Shown: one piece after another, positions 10,905-22,637 of the stretch
Layout of the letters: each line of letters opens with the position of its first letter
Numbering within the stretch: position 1 is the first letter of the stretch
Assembly: GCA_034440635.1 (NCBI GenBank)
Contig: JAOTON010000392.1
Location: 44,978-108,977, forward strand
Length of the DNA: 64,000 nt
DNA from: Lepas anatifera
Lineage: Eukaryota; Arthropoda; Thecostraca; Lepadidae
Direction: 5' to 3'
The notes under the pieces: generated by a model
What the model was told of the DNA's origin: nothing
What the model saw: the letters and a program-made list of their open reading frames with translations, nothing else
Databases searched by the model: none
Made by a program: the position numbers and the translations under genes

Positions 10905-11059
10905 CAGGCGGCTCCGGTAGAGGTGGCGGTCGTTTGGAAGCAGGGCCGGATGTAGTCGTCCCCGCCGCCCAGGTCCCACCTGGCCCAACACGAGGGGCCG
11001 GAGGCGACCGCCGTCAGGACCCCTTCGGGTGTTTTCTTAAAAACCTAAAATTGCACCGA

Positions 11060-11184
11060 AAGTGATGGTGCTTGGCTCCAAGAGTCACGTTTTACAACCA
11101 GCTTTTTGGACTGGGAATAAAATCCTATATGCCACTAAAAGTGGTGGTGCTTGGCTCCAAAGGTCACGTTTTCATCCAACTTTT
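11060..11184 (+). repeat. 80-bp-spaced direct duplication
   Basis: A segment starting GGTGCTTGGCTCCAA and ending in CACGTTTT appears twice, about 80 bases apart, with few differences. No gene was recognised from here to 12290. Confidence 0.55.
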
Positions 11185-12290
11185 GAAAGGCGAATTTCTT
11201 GGCAGTTTCTATCTATGCGCCACTTTAGTCACACGCATTTTATCGATTCTCGTCGGAAATTTTTGATGTTCACGCCATTTAAAATCACACCTACCGTAGC
11301 ATCCGCGTTGCTGATCGTCGTGATATCTTGGCCCGGGACGCAAATATACCTTATCTTCTTGATTAACGTATTTATAGGGCAAACAAATCTATAAAACATA
11401 TTTTTGATTAGGTTTAGTACGGAGCACTCATTTCAGCGACCTGGCCAGCTGGCCATCAGCTGGCCAAGTCCCTGGTAAGGCGTCGTGATAGTGTTGTTGT
11501 CGTGGCACCAATGTAGTCTTCATGAGGCCTACAATCCTCATGGCGGAAAGCGAAACATACAAGGTGACTTAGAAAAACTTCCTGCGGCCATGTTTTTAGA
11601 GAAAAATTGTTGGGAATGTTGAGTACCTTTTAAATTTATTCAGCGTTCTTGAAACCTCTTCCTAACCAAAAACGAAAGCTACCACGAATGATCGGTTGTA
11701 CATGATGCATTCACTTTTGGGTCGTCTTATTGTGGTATGCCCCCACGAAGCCAAATAAAACCCTGTTTCTGAAAACTGCTAAACTCGAGAGCGTGTTAAC
11801 ACAGTGATCTAAGGCAATAAGAATCAACGAAGTTGGAAAAGCAAAGACAATTCGAATCTTCCTTGTCCTTTTCAAACTCCCAACGCGTCGCCTTAGCTCT
11901 GATGCGCGACTTCCCAGGGTCGCGCGCCACCAAACGGAACAGGTATGAGCGGGCCGGGCAGTGGAAACATGCTTCCGTGGGTGAAATGGCGCCAAGAAAC
12001 ACAAAGGAGACCCGTACCTGGTCGTGGGGACACCCGTCTGGAAGGTGCGATTCACTCACATCGCGTGTTTGCGCTCCCTGGAGGCCGGGGGAGGAGAGGG
12101 GTCAGTGTTGACTCTTTCGACCGCAGACGTGCCAGCCCAGCGTCTCAGCGATCGCCCGGAAGAATGAGGGGGATGAAACTGCGTGCCGGCGAATTCAGCC
12201 GAATGCCCAGACTGGTATTTTTCCAACTGCAGATGCAGAAATTGGCTGATGCGCGCGCTTCAGCGCGGCAGTTTCTTCCATATCAGCCAG
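11185..12290. other. Non-coding stretch, no gene recognised
   Basis: Open frames near 11.8-12.3 kb occur in four frames on both strands and carry no motif I recognise. The segment around 11900-12250 is richer in CpG than its flanks. Confidence 0.35.
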
Positions 12291-12720
12291 TGGCGTAACC
12301 AGGATTTGAATTTGGGGAGGGAGGAGCAGGTTGGCAAAGTGTGCCTCCATGTGTGCCCCCTCCATATACTTGAAATTGCAAAAATGCGTTTACTGTGGGG
12401 TGCTTCCCCTTTTGTGTCATACGAGTTTTTTTCAGATTTAGATTTAAGCCTATTCATTTTAGCTTAAGCTTTAGAATGCATATTTTAGCTTAAACTTTAG
12501 AACGTATATTTTATCTTGGCAACTGCATCTAGCTTTAGATGGTTATAGGCTATGACCATCTAAAGCTATGACTCATAGCCGGTGTTCACCTGTACTGTGC
12601 TCCCTTGGTTTTGCTATATAGGTAAAGCCAGGAGCGCCGCCACCAATTTTGTACTGGGAAGGGACCAGGGGCGTTGAAAGGGGGCAGGGGCGCAGCCAGA
12701 GCTTTGGTATGGGGGGACAC
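12291..12720. repeat. hAT-like terminal fragments
   Basis: CAGTGGCGTAACCAGGAT at about 12290 has the CAGTGGCG start typical of hAT-type ends. GGGGCGCAGCCAGAGC near 12690 is a second, different end. Mates and target duplications were not found, so these are listed as fragments. Confidence 0.35.
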
Positions 12721-12932
12721 ACCACCTTTAAGGGGCACCCCGGGAGAAAAAGGACATCTTTTTAACGCTACTTACGATATCTTAGTTTATATAAATTTTT
12801 GGGCACATTTGGTGCAAGACAAATGCAAATCAAGCATTGATGGAGAAAGAAAACTCGGCTAAAATCGGAAAAAGGTAATTAATACCACCAAAATCATATG
12901 GAAGTAGCCAAACACAACTGTTTTGAGTAGAT

Positions 12933-13776
12933 TTAACACGCGCATTGACGGGGGCGGGTACCCGCCCCCTCGTGTTTTTTCGGAGATAGAAGAAAAACAT
13001 CGGCGCCTAGCGCCGCCGTACTTGGCATACCTTTTTCATAATTATTTTTACAACTTTTGTGAAAATTTTAGGGTTAGGTCATCTTAGGTCAGGTCACTAG
13101 TACAGGTCAAGTGACCTGACCTGAAAAAAAGTTTAAGATAGCCTAAGTCGGAGCAAGGTTAACTTATCCCATTGAAACTCATATCACACATTGGACCCAC
13201 CGAGTTCTCTAAAATTTGTTCCGGTATTTTTTATATCGATGACCTAAGGTCAAGTACGAGGCATGACCTCTCCATTGGAGATACATGGGAAAAATTGTTT
13301 TTACTGCATAACTCAGTAACGGATAATGATAGAGCGTTTATTTTAGCTGCATTAGACTCGCCTGGGCTTTGCGGTTCTAATGATATGCAAGGTATATAAT
13401 TTGACCCTGACCGGACCTCAGGTCAGGTCAAATCCTTGATTTGACATAGCAAGGTCAAATTATATATAATTCGATTCGGCCTGCTGCGGAGATTCATATG
13501 GTTTAAGTCGTTTTGCTCTATCTTTACTTGTTCAGATGTAGTAGCCAAAAAACTTAATTGACATGTTATCCCTATTACGGCCTGTTTTGACCTCTCGTGA
13601 CCTTAAATGTGACCTGACAAAAAAATGGTCCAAATATTTTCGATGGAGAAGTGGATGGGCTACCCAACACCGTTTTTCGCTACCTTCCGTGGTCCTCGAG
13701 ATCTTAGGGGGGCGGGTACCCGCCCCCTCCTCGTCAAAGCGAAGGTGGCTCAGACCGCCGTCAATGTGCGTGTTAA
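12933..13776 (+). mobile_element. TTAA element, family A copy 1
   Basis: An 844-bp element including a TTAA at each end. It starts TTAACACGCGCATTGACGGG and ends with the inverted sequence GTCAATGTGCGTGTTAA. Subterminal GGGGGCGGGTACCCGCCCCC is a self-complementary hairpin. Inside lie many AGGTCA/TGACCT words, including an everted pair (TGACCT-c-AGGTCA type) and an AGGTCA-AG-TGACCT pair. No transposase frame is present. TTAA targets suggest a piggyBac- or Kolobok-type transposase acting in trans. Confidence 0.85.
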
Positions 13777-13926
13777 GGATAAGTCAGCCAACTCATGAAG
13801 TACTTAACATCATAGAAATCAGGGGAGCCAGTGATATTTGTCACTATGTGCAAACTAAGATATATTGGGGTCGAAGATTCATTTGTTATGCCCACTGGTT
13901 TTGCTCGTACAATTTACCATAAATTT

Positions 13927-14141
13927 TTAACGGGAATGTGGCACCTTTATAACGTGATTTTAATTGGGATAGCCAAATTTTAAAGCATGCTGTAAACCCG
14001 GTTCTCAAAATGTAATTTGTCTTGAACTACATTTTTAACATTTTTCAGAGAAATCATGGACGTTTTCATAACTTTCGGCTAAATATACCCCTAGTTCCAC
14101 TAAGTTCCTGGATTCGAACAAAGGTGCCACATTCCATTTAA
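13927..14141 (+). mobile_element. TTAA element, family M, short copy
   Basis: TTAACGGGAATGTGGCACCTT at the left and AAGGTGCCACATTCCATTTAA at the right form terminal inverted repeats, each with a TTAA. At 215 bp it is about half the length of its relatives at 23629, 31534 and 63417, so it has an internal deletion. Confidence 0.8.
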
Positions 14142-15800
14142 TGCCGAGTGAAGCCTGGTTGAATGGAAATTAAGTGCTGCACCTTTCACAAGGGCCTTGG
14201 GAGGAGGAAGAGTGACATCGTGACATTGAGAGAGAAGAATGGGGAGATGCCTATTTTTAGCGCGTCTATAAAGTTCAATATTTTCAACGATCGCTTAACG
14301 ATGGGGCAAATGAAAGGTAAGCAAGCGGACGTTAGTTAGTTAGTTAAGGGCTTTTTATAAGGCGTTCTGTGCAAAGCACCTTTGCCCGCCTCTAAAGTGT
14401 GGGGGGGAGAATTTTCCGGGAGGGGTGTTTACTTTAATGTCGCAGAACAAAGGGACGAATCTTATTTCAAGGAATGGGTCGCGAAGTGTAGCAACACTTG
14501 CGAGGGAAGGGGATTGCTACGGCAGGGATGCCGAGCCTGGGGCACAGGTAGGATTTAAAAGGGTACGTGAAGAGGCTTGCCAGGGTAAAGATTAGTTTTT
14601 TGAATTTTGTTTCTTATTATCGAATAACCGTTTGCTTACGTTACTCGAGTTCCTCCATTGAAAAAAGAATAATTTTGGGTTATTAGAAATACCCGCAAGC
14701 ACCATGACGTGATGCCGCGGGTCTTTATCCTGCAACCAGGAGGTGAGGTTACAGCACCCTCTCTGGCTGGGTAGCCGCCGCATAGAGGAAGAGAGAAGGG
14801 TAATAGAACAGATAGAGTGTTAGGGAGGGGTGTGAGTTGGTTAGTTGTTAGTATTAGATGTGGTTAGTATAGTTAGTAGTCCTTAAGTTAGGGTTAGTTG
14901 GTTAGCAAATATGAAAGGATGGTTAGGTAGGGTTAATTGGTTAGTTGAACTTTTTTGGTTTTGTTTTTTTTTGTTTTTTTGTTATTTGTTTTTTTTGTTA
15001 TTGTTTTTTTGTTTTTCCTATGGTGGGAGTTATTCTGAGTCTACCATACCTTAGGACCAGACAGTTAAAACCTAGTTTGAAGCACCTATTGTTTAAATTT
15101 GTCAGAGGGACGTTTATAGTGTAATTGTTATTTCTAATATGAGGGGTGCTATTCGGATGCAGGTATTTTCCATACCTGCCACCATAGACGTTCAGATAAA
15201 GCTCTCGAGCCTAGAAGCCTTCAGGAATGTAAAGAGCTTGTCCAGCAGCTCAGGGTGATCATTGCCGAGAAGAGTGGAAAGGTTTACTGGGATGTTTCTG
15301 ATGCGGCAATAATCTAACATGGGCGGACGGTTCGGATGGGGAGGGTGTTACTGGGCTGAAAATAGTTTTAAAACCAGTTTTTATTTATATTAGCTCCAAT
15401 AATTATTTTTTAAGAATTGAATTGAAAATTCATTTGTGGTGACCACTAGTTTTGTCATGACGAGTGAGCCCTGGTCGAACGCGGATTAAGCTCCGCGGCT
15501 ACCACAAGAGCCATGAAAGGAGTGTCCTCGTGACATTGAAAGAGTAAAATTTTTGCTTCCGGAATATTTTGGGATATATACTTCAGCGCGTTTATAAAGT
15601 TCCATATTTTCAAGGATCGTTCGGTCTCAATAAGAGTAAAAACGGTAACCAGGTAGACAGGGCTGAAGATTTGAGAAACTAGTTATTCATTTATATGAAT
15701 TAGTATAAATCCTGGTTTAGGGGACTATGCTCTGAGCTTAGGGGCCCGTGCCTTTCTATCACCCTCCCCAGAATCCAGCTGTAAAATAGGCAATTCATAT
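14142..15800. other. Low-complexity non-coding region
   Basis: No gene was recognised. GTTAGTTAGT-like words run through 14815-14945, and a T-rich GTTTTTTT tract runs from 14947 to 15020. Confidence 0.5.
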
Positions 15801-16199
15801 AATCAGGGGTGCATAAGCATCACAAGCAGTTTTAGCGATGACTCATTCCTCGTTAGCTCCATTTTACAAGGGGAGTTTCCATTCCGTTATTATTCCCCAT
15901 CTACATATCAATAGGGGCCCCCATATATCATCTCATATCATCTCAGACATCATATCCCCCTACATATCTATATATCATCTCGATAGGAGCCCCCTCTTGA
16001 GGATCAGAGCTCTCCAGAAAAGCTGCCCCCTTCCCCCAGTTGTGTCCCCAGGGACTAGACTAGCTCAGTGTCCCCCACCCCGAGATGATGGGAGTTGGCC
16101 TTGTTTTTTATTCTCTGTCTATTCAAGACTGACTCAGGGGACCCCTGATGGGGATCACAGCCCCCCCCAACCCCCCAGAGCAGCTCATGTTTCGCCCAG

Positions 16200-17860
16200 G
16201 GACTAGACTAGCTCAGTTTCCCCCAGAGATGGGATAATCAGAATAGGTCAATGGGTCCCAGATGGCTCATAGGTCTTTGAACCAGCTAAAGGAGCCCTAG
16301 ACCAATTTAAGGCGCCAAGTTACCTTGGGGGCCTCAAGCCAACATAAGGAGCTCTCACAAGCTCAGCGCCCAGAAAAGCCCAAGGTGCCCCCAGGGCCCA
16401 TACCAAGTCAGGGTGTCCCCTCCCCCCAGGACCCAGATCCACTCTTGGGCCCCAGATCAGCTCTTCAGTCCCAGATCAGCTCAGAGGCCCGGGGCCAGAT
16501 CAAGTCAGGGACACTGAATCAGCTCAAGAGTCCTTTATCAGCTCAGATTTCCATCACCAACTTGGGGTGATGGAAATCTGAGCGAAATCTCCTAAGGCTC
16601 CCGATCTCATAAGGCTCCCGAAATCACCAACTTCGGGAGCCCTAGAGCTGCCCAGGGAACATCAGAACGACCCCTAGAGCACCAGATCAGCTTAGGGGAC
16701 AAGGGGACCAGCTCGGGGCCCAGTTCAGCTCGGAGATACTAGACCAAGTCATGAGGCACTTAATTAGCTCAGAAGCCCCATACCAGCTCAGGGGCCCTCA
16801 TTAGCCTCGATGGGCCCAGCTCAGCTCAGGGCCCCAGAGCTGCTCAGGCAATTTCATAATCAACTTAGGAGGCCCAGATCAGGTTACAGTGAACTAGACT
16901 AGCTCAGGGGGGCACCAGACTGGCTCAAAGGACATCATATGGGCTCAGAAGGCATAATGATGGCTCAGGAGACACCAGATCGACTCAGGGGGCATTAGTT
17001 CAACTTAGGGCAACATATCTGCTCAGAGGGGCACCAGATCAATCAGCTCGGGGGCCAGACCAGCTCCTACTCCCCAAACAAGAGCAGGGGCCTAGATCAG
17101 CTCAAGGAGCAACATATCAGCTCAGGGAACACAAGATCGGCTCAGAGCTCACCAGACCAGTTAAATGGGCACCAGACCTTCTAAGGAGACATCAATAACC
17201 AGCTCAAGGGGCACCTGCTCAGCTCACAAGAGGTACTTTGCTGGCTCAGGGGACATTCGATCAACTCCAGGAAGCAATAGATCAGCTCAGGGGCCCCGGA
17301 TCAGCTCAAGGTACATACACTAAAACAGCTAATAGGGCACCCGGCAAGCTCGGAGGCATCATATTAACTCAGATAACATTATATAGGTTCAGGAGGCACA
17401 ATGATATTCTCAGGGGGCACCAGATTGACTAAGAGGGCACCAGATCAGCTCAGAGGGCACGTGGTCAGCTCCAGGGGCCAAGACCAGCGCCCAGGGGGCA
17501 CCAGATGAGCTCAAGAGACACCAGATGAACTTCGCCCATTCGGTTTTTGGCGACGATGAGGCATTAGCTGCACACCGATTAGGTGCCCATGCTCTCCCCG
17601 GGTGCTTGGAAATGCGACAGAATGCCTTAGCTGACCAAAACAGATACTACATTGTCAAGCAATAGTTTTAATCACTTCATGCAGTCCAACTATAGTTGCA
17701 TCTAGGTTCAAAGGCACAGAACACTAAGTTTCGAGTGGCACAGCCCAATCGGGATATAAGGCCTGGCAATCAAAGAGCACTCTGGCACCGATGGGGGGAA
17801 GTGCCCCCTGGGAAGGGGGATTCAAATCCCGATATCCCGGTACTACAGTCCCGGTCTCGA
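16200..17860 (+). repeat. Minisatellite-bearing element, about 20-bp GCTCAGGGGGCACCAGATCA units
   Basis: Dozens of degenerate units of about 20 bp, with the shape GCTCAGGGGGCACCAGATCA, fill the interval. The right part (about 17690-17815) matches the right end of the hAT-type element at 32815-33884, including ACTAAGTTTCGAG and GGCACCGATGGGGG. It is therefore a second, larger copy of that element. Its left terminus and target duplication were not located. Open frames here are translations of the repeat. Confidence 0.65.
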
Positions 17861-18833
17861 TATCCCGCTACTTTTGGATCCGATACTAGTCTCGGCCGGG
17901 ACTTTGCTGAGATAAGCTTAGTAGGTATGATGGGACCTAAGTGGATATGATAATGTGAGGATGGTGGTTTAGGCTTATACCTCATTAAAGAGTATCTGTT
18001 TTATTCCAAAATATATGTACATAAAAACGATGTCAATAAAACAGAACGAAGGCACTTCAACTATTAGCTTGGAAATCCAGCCATTTAGACAATAATGAAA
18101 ATGAGCCAGCGAAGAAACACACCAGGTCTCGGCTTCAAAATTGTTTACAAGACAATCAAATGAATCTTCATACTTTTTAGACCCTCACCTGGCGCCATTC
18201 AGACGCCCTCTCAATCCAGCATACAATCTGTGCTCGCTTAAATATGTATTTTTCTTTAGGACCACTGCCGAGACGAAGGTTGATGGCATCGGGGCCAATC
18301 CAACTTGCCGGTGCAGGAATCAAAAATTTGAGAACAGGAGAGCTTTCTCTCCATTTCCCTATAAAAACTCCTGGCAAATGAGGATTGCGCTGGCTGGGAG
18401 TGAGCCAAATGAATGTGATCCACAAAATCCATAAAATGTCTTAACCCCGTGGCCGATTCCGCAGAACACCTGGGACCAGGTACCATGAACATTAGTCCGG
18501 GCCGAAAATAATATTTTCGTTCAGGATCGCTCCTTTAATCCCTGTAATACCCGGGCAAAGGTACAGAAGCTTGAGACAAGAAAAAAACAGATAGAATATC
18601 ATCTTCCACCTCCTATTTTACCCTTTCTACTTACCTTTTCAGTTATGGTAAGCGTTGAAGTCACCATACATTTCAGGATTCAAATAGAATATTAACACCA
18701 AGCTTTTATGTCTTGTTAATTATTGCCCTCAATACGATACTTTTCACGTAAGTCTGGATGAAAACACTTGTTTTTGAACGTTTTTATTCACGGCAAGCAA
18801 AAGCCATCTCACATCCACCAAAGTGCAATCATT
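17861..18833. other. Non-coding stretch
   Basis: No gene is supported. Open frames on both strands near 18140-18490 overlap each other and carry no recognised motif. Confidence 0.35.
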
Positions 18834-19439
18834 TCACTCAGATGAGGCCCATTTAAAAAAGTCGCCCTTCTGCTCAACTCTCGGTAGACATCTCCGAGAG
18901 GCAGAGCGTGACAATATAAACCGATGGTGACCGTCGTGTCCTGCTTTTTTGGCAGAAGCATGCGTGACCTCCGAAACCCAACGCTCCACCCCCTGAGAAT
19001 GGCACGGCAGATCAGGTGAATCAATAGGGACCATCTTCACCATCTCCAGATCCTTCTGGGTCATTTTGCTCGTGAACGGTGGCTCTCTCACCGGCGGCGT
19101 CTTCTTCAAGTCGACCAGATGATGGTAGTCTTTTGCCTGGAAGTGAATGTTTGGTACTCTAAACTCTCGCACCACTCCAGACTCAGAGCACCTCGAGCGG
19201 GTCTCCTCAATCTTGCACACTGCCTCTTCTCTGACCTTTGGACGGTCATCAGCTAGCATTGCAAGCAGTACGTTTTCGGAATGAGCCCACTATTCCCTTC
19301 GTTTGTAGTACCGATTGGACGATGGAACGGTCCTCCTTTGGCAGTCTTCTGGATAGCTCGATAAGGTACATAAGGTTTGGGGCGCCGTCTGTTATACGCC
19401 AATGGGTCCTGTAGTGGAACCAACCGGGTGCATACTGGC
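18834..19439 (-). pseudogene. Decayed repeat-associated protein, C-terminal part
   Basis: Reading the - strand from 19439, one frame gives QYAPGWFHYRTHWRITDGA and LMYLIELSRRL. A frameshift near 19300 leads to SENVLLAMLADDRPKVREEA, then VREFRVPNIHFQAKDYHHLVDL, DLPCHSQGVERWVSEVTHAS and a basic, serine-rich end. The order and spacing resemble an uncharacterised protein family (NVLLAML / PCHTQAVER motifs) that I recall as widespread in arthropod and other invertebrate genomes, usually in multicopy, repeat-associated loci. Its function is unknown to me. The copy is broken by a frameshift, a stop and a TTAA insertion at its 5' side. Confidence 0.55.
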
Positions 19440-20286
19440 TTAACACGCGCATTGACGGGGGGGCGGGTACCGCTCTCCTCGGGTTTTTCAGAGACATCAG
19501 AAAAACGGCGGGGCGTACGCGCCGCCGTACTTGGCATACCTTTTCCCTCATCATTTGTACAACTTCTGTTAAAATTCTAAGGTTAGATCATCTCAGGTCA
19601 GGTCACCAGTACAGGTCAAGTGACCTGACCTAAAAAAAGTTAAAGATAGCATAAATAGGAGCAGGGTGAACTTATCCGATTGCAACTCATATCACATAAT
19701 GGGCCCACAGAGTTCTCTAAAATATGTTACGGTATTTTTGATATCGGTAACCTAAGGTCAGGTACGAAGCATGACCTCTCCATTGGAAATACATCGGAAA
19801 AATTGTTTTTACTGTATAACTCAATAACGGATAGTGATAGAAGGTTTATTTTAGCTTCATTAGACTCGCCTTGGCTTTGCAGTTCTACTGATATGCATTT
19901 TCTATAATTTGACCCTGACCTGACCTCAGGTCAGGTCAAATCCTTGATTTGACCTAGCAAGGTCAAGTTTTATATCATTTGATTAGGCTTGCTACGGGAA
20001 TTCATACAATTCAAGTCATTTTGCTCTATCTTTACTTGTTAAGATGTAATGGCCGAAGAACTTAATGTACATGTTATCCTATTACGGCATGTTTTGACCT
20101 CTCGTGACCTTAAATTTGATCTGACAAAAAATGGTTCAAATATTTTCGACGGAGAAGTGGATGGGCAGCCCAAAGCCGTTTACCGTTTTTCACTACCTAT
20201 CGTGGTTCTCGAGATCTTGGGGGGGCGGGTACCCGCCCCCTCGTCAAAGCGAAGGTGGCTCAGACCCCCGTCAGTGCGCGTGTTAA
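19440..20286 (+). mobile_element. TTAA element, family A copy 2, inserted in a coding repeat
   Basis: An 847-bp copy with TTAACACGCGCATTGACGGG at the left and TCAGTGCGCGTGTTAA at the right, highly similar to 12933-13776. It sits between the two halves of a decayed protein-coding sequence on the - strand, so the insertion post-dates that sequence. It shows the same AGGTCA-rich interior. Confidence 0.85.
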
Positions 20287-20701
20287 GACTAAGCACATCA
20301 TACGCTTATGTTCTTTGCTTGGCGAGCGTACTGAAAAGTATGCCCGCAGGATACGGGCTTTACAGTTCTCCACTTCGGTGGCGATGTTGGCTTTCGAAAA
20401 AAACGTTCGTTTTCATCAGAACTGGTTCCTCATTTGTTTTGTCTGAGCTTAAGTTCCATTGCACGAAGCCTGCTCTTTCATAAACCTCAGAGATATTATG
20501 TGCCACAGTTTTTACTGCTGACCTTATTGGGCGGGTAATATTTGAATCCAGTGAGAGCATCTTCCTTTTGATTTCTAGAAAGTGCCTATAGACATCGAGA
20601 TCCGTTGGTAGCATTGTTTGTGAGAATTCCCTTGACGTAAAATTCAGCTGGTCTGCAGCTCCCTTTCTCTTCCGTCTCGTAGAACGGCGTGGTCCAGCCA
20701 T
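20287..20701 (-). pseudogene. Decayed repeat-associated protein, N-terminal part
   Basis: An ATG at 20701 opens MAGPRRSTRRKRKGAADQL, a basic N-terminus, followed by LPTDLDVYRHFLEIKRKM and RPIRSAVKTVAHNISEVYERAGF. The LPTxxDVxRH segment and its position fit the N-terminus of the same family whose C-terminus lies at 18834-19439. The recognisable part ends by about 20440, then the frame drifts to a stop. It is separated from the C-terminal part by the TTAA element at 19440-20286. Confidence 0.5.
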
Positions 20702-21914
20702 CTTAAGTTCAAATAAACTTTCTTTAATCACTCAACCGTCGCGCTTGCTCCTGCACTTTTCTTTGCACCGATGTCACTTCTCATCCATCAAGACTCGACC
20801 ACGACTTGTCTGCTGCTGAATTTTTCTTGCACGTTCGTGATATCTTTCTAGTTAAACTGCAATGTGTTTTCTTACTAAACGTCTCTTGCATTGAGCTGGA
20901 TCAGAGCAATACGTACGGCCTCTCGTTCCGCCCCGATGTCTCACCTCACACGGACAGGGTCAGTAGAAAACTGGCGGAACAGTTGAAGTCACCAACGCAA
21001 AGCTGTGCTTTATCTTCATCGGGCACCCTGGTTCTCAATTAGCAGAGCCAAGCAGACCTTTCATGAGCTGCGTACTTGATATCGGACACCAGGCGCGTGC
21101 CGCGGAGGCATTAACGAAACGGCCGAGGTGGAAACCGCCACGATAAACATAGCTTTATGTACGGTGAAAACCAGCCAAAAGCAGGACCATGACCTGAAGA
21201 TCCCCATCCCAACCCTCCTTCCACAGACGTATTCAGGAGGTGGGAAAAGACCGTTTCTCTCTCGAATGCTACTGTGTTACCCTTTTAATTAAACAACACA
21301 AACCTTTTTTCAGTGATTAACTCTATGACCCTACCGAATCAACAGCCTAGATCCACCCCGGGACCCCCTTGCAACAACGCAGTAACTCGGCTAAGATATG
21401 CTTCGAAGTTCATGACGGTTATCCATGCATTTTTGCCCGTATTTTGTCAACATTGTTTACATTAACGCGATCCTGGGTGTTAGTGCCCTATTCTTACGGC
21501 GCTAATAGCTGGGTGACTGCGACGCCGGGAGGTGAAAATGTTGGCTTAGATTTTGATGTTTAGGAGGTGGAAGGTGCGACTTCATCCCGTTTTGTTTGTG
21601 ATTTCCACTCTATTTATGCCTATGCCCGGGTGTTTTGACTATTAATGGAAGCATTTGATATTTTCGTCCCGGCCTAATGAACATACCTACAGCAACTTTG
21701 TGCTCCCGTGCCTGGACCCTCAATTCGAATGGTGCTGCCATCTATGCGTTGTTGGCCGAACTAAAGCTCACGCCGGAGATTCGTATGACGATCATTGAGC
21801 GCCTCTTACCTCTGACGGTTGGACGACTAACGGCACTCTGGTGGACTGTCGGCGAACTAAAGCTTACTTTGGACCAAAGGCTACAGTACCGATGATGAAT
21901 TGCTTGACGGCATA
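20702..21914. other. Non-coding stretch
   Basis: No gene, RNA or repeat was recognised with confidence. GAACTAAAGCT occurs at about 21757 and 21854 as part of a short local duplication. Confidence 0.35.
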
Positions 21915-21939
21915 CCCACTGACATTTTATGTCAGTGGG
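21915..21939. other. Perfect short hairpin
   Basis: CCCACTGACAT and ATGTCAGTGGG pair over 11 bp around a TTT loop. It lies about 85 bases downstream, on the - strand, of the tRNA-like sequence. Confidence 0.6.
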
Positions 21940-22022
21940 AGCACCAAATGCCAAGGTTATACAGCGCAACCAGCCTTCACCCTGTTAGGAGGCATTAAGA
22001 TGATCAGATCAACTTATTCAGA

Positions 22023-22092
22023 GGCACTGCTGGGACTTGAACCCGGGACCCATGGCTCAGAGACCGAAGCGTTATGCTCTAAGCCACGCATC
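22023..22092 (-). ncRNA. tRNA-like sequence, probably SINE head or tRNA pseudogene
   Basis: On the - strand TGGCTTAGAGC resembles an A box and GGTTCAAGTCC a B box, about 42 nt apart as in tRNA genes. The T-arm stem nearly pairs, but the acceptor stem pairs poorly. A functional tRNA is therefore unlikely; a tRNA-derived SINE head or pseudogene fits better. The anticodon could not be assigned. Confidence 0.4.
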
Positions 22093-22637
22093 ACTGTGCA
22101 GCGCTGAGAGTGTTATGCTATACATACACATGAATTCAAACGCGGAGTTTCCGCCCTTTGAAATCGTATCGCTAGGGTCCCGAAATTTGCGTCCTAAAGG
22201 GCGAATAGGTGAGAGGTGACACTCTGTCAGATACTTGTAACTTACAAGTTGTAAGATTAAAACTTTTGTCAGTAATACATGAAAATCACGGAATGATTCT
22301 AAATTGGGCTGAATACAGTTTTTAGTCCTTTTCTGGCCCATAGCAATACCATCACAGAGTCACATGGAAACCATGCCGCGGGCCCACCAGCATACCACGT
22401 GCATAGATGACAATGGCCCATATAAAAACCACAACCGCCTATATGGATCCCATCTGGCACGCCCACCTCGATACCATCTCCCTTGTGAATATTTGACCCA
22501 CAAGAATACCAGTACCAGACTATATGAATGACCCATCTTGAACCCATGGCCCGTAAGGGCCCACCTAGCCCGTTCAATACCCATATGGTTCCCACTACTG
22601 CTTGTTGGCAGGGTTAGAGCTTCCCCTGAATAGGAGA

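Larger units (their letters stand above)
6840..11040 (-). mobile_element. Non-LTR retrotransposon, 2A-EEP-RT-RNase H type, inactive
   Basis: This is a near full-length LINE transcribed on the - strand from about 11040 down to a (CAT/ATC)n tail at 6841-6868. The domain order is a short N-terminal segment with a 2A-like peptide, an AP-type endonuclease, a reverse transcriptase, RNase H and a terminal C-x2-C zinc-knuckle-like motif. RNase H places it in the I/Ingi/R1-like part of the LINE tree rather than CR1; the exact clade is not determined. It is dead: one in-frame stop near 10563, frameshifts in about 9222-9331 and near 7625, a further stop near 7475, and substitutions at catalytic residues. 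Its GC content is higher than the AT-leaning flanks. The upstream boundary is approximate. Confidence 0.85.

Noticed and set aside
22023..22092. Functional tRNA gene
   Set aside because: A and B boxes are present, but the acceptor stem pairs poorly; kept only as a tRNA-like or SINE remnant.
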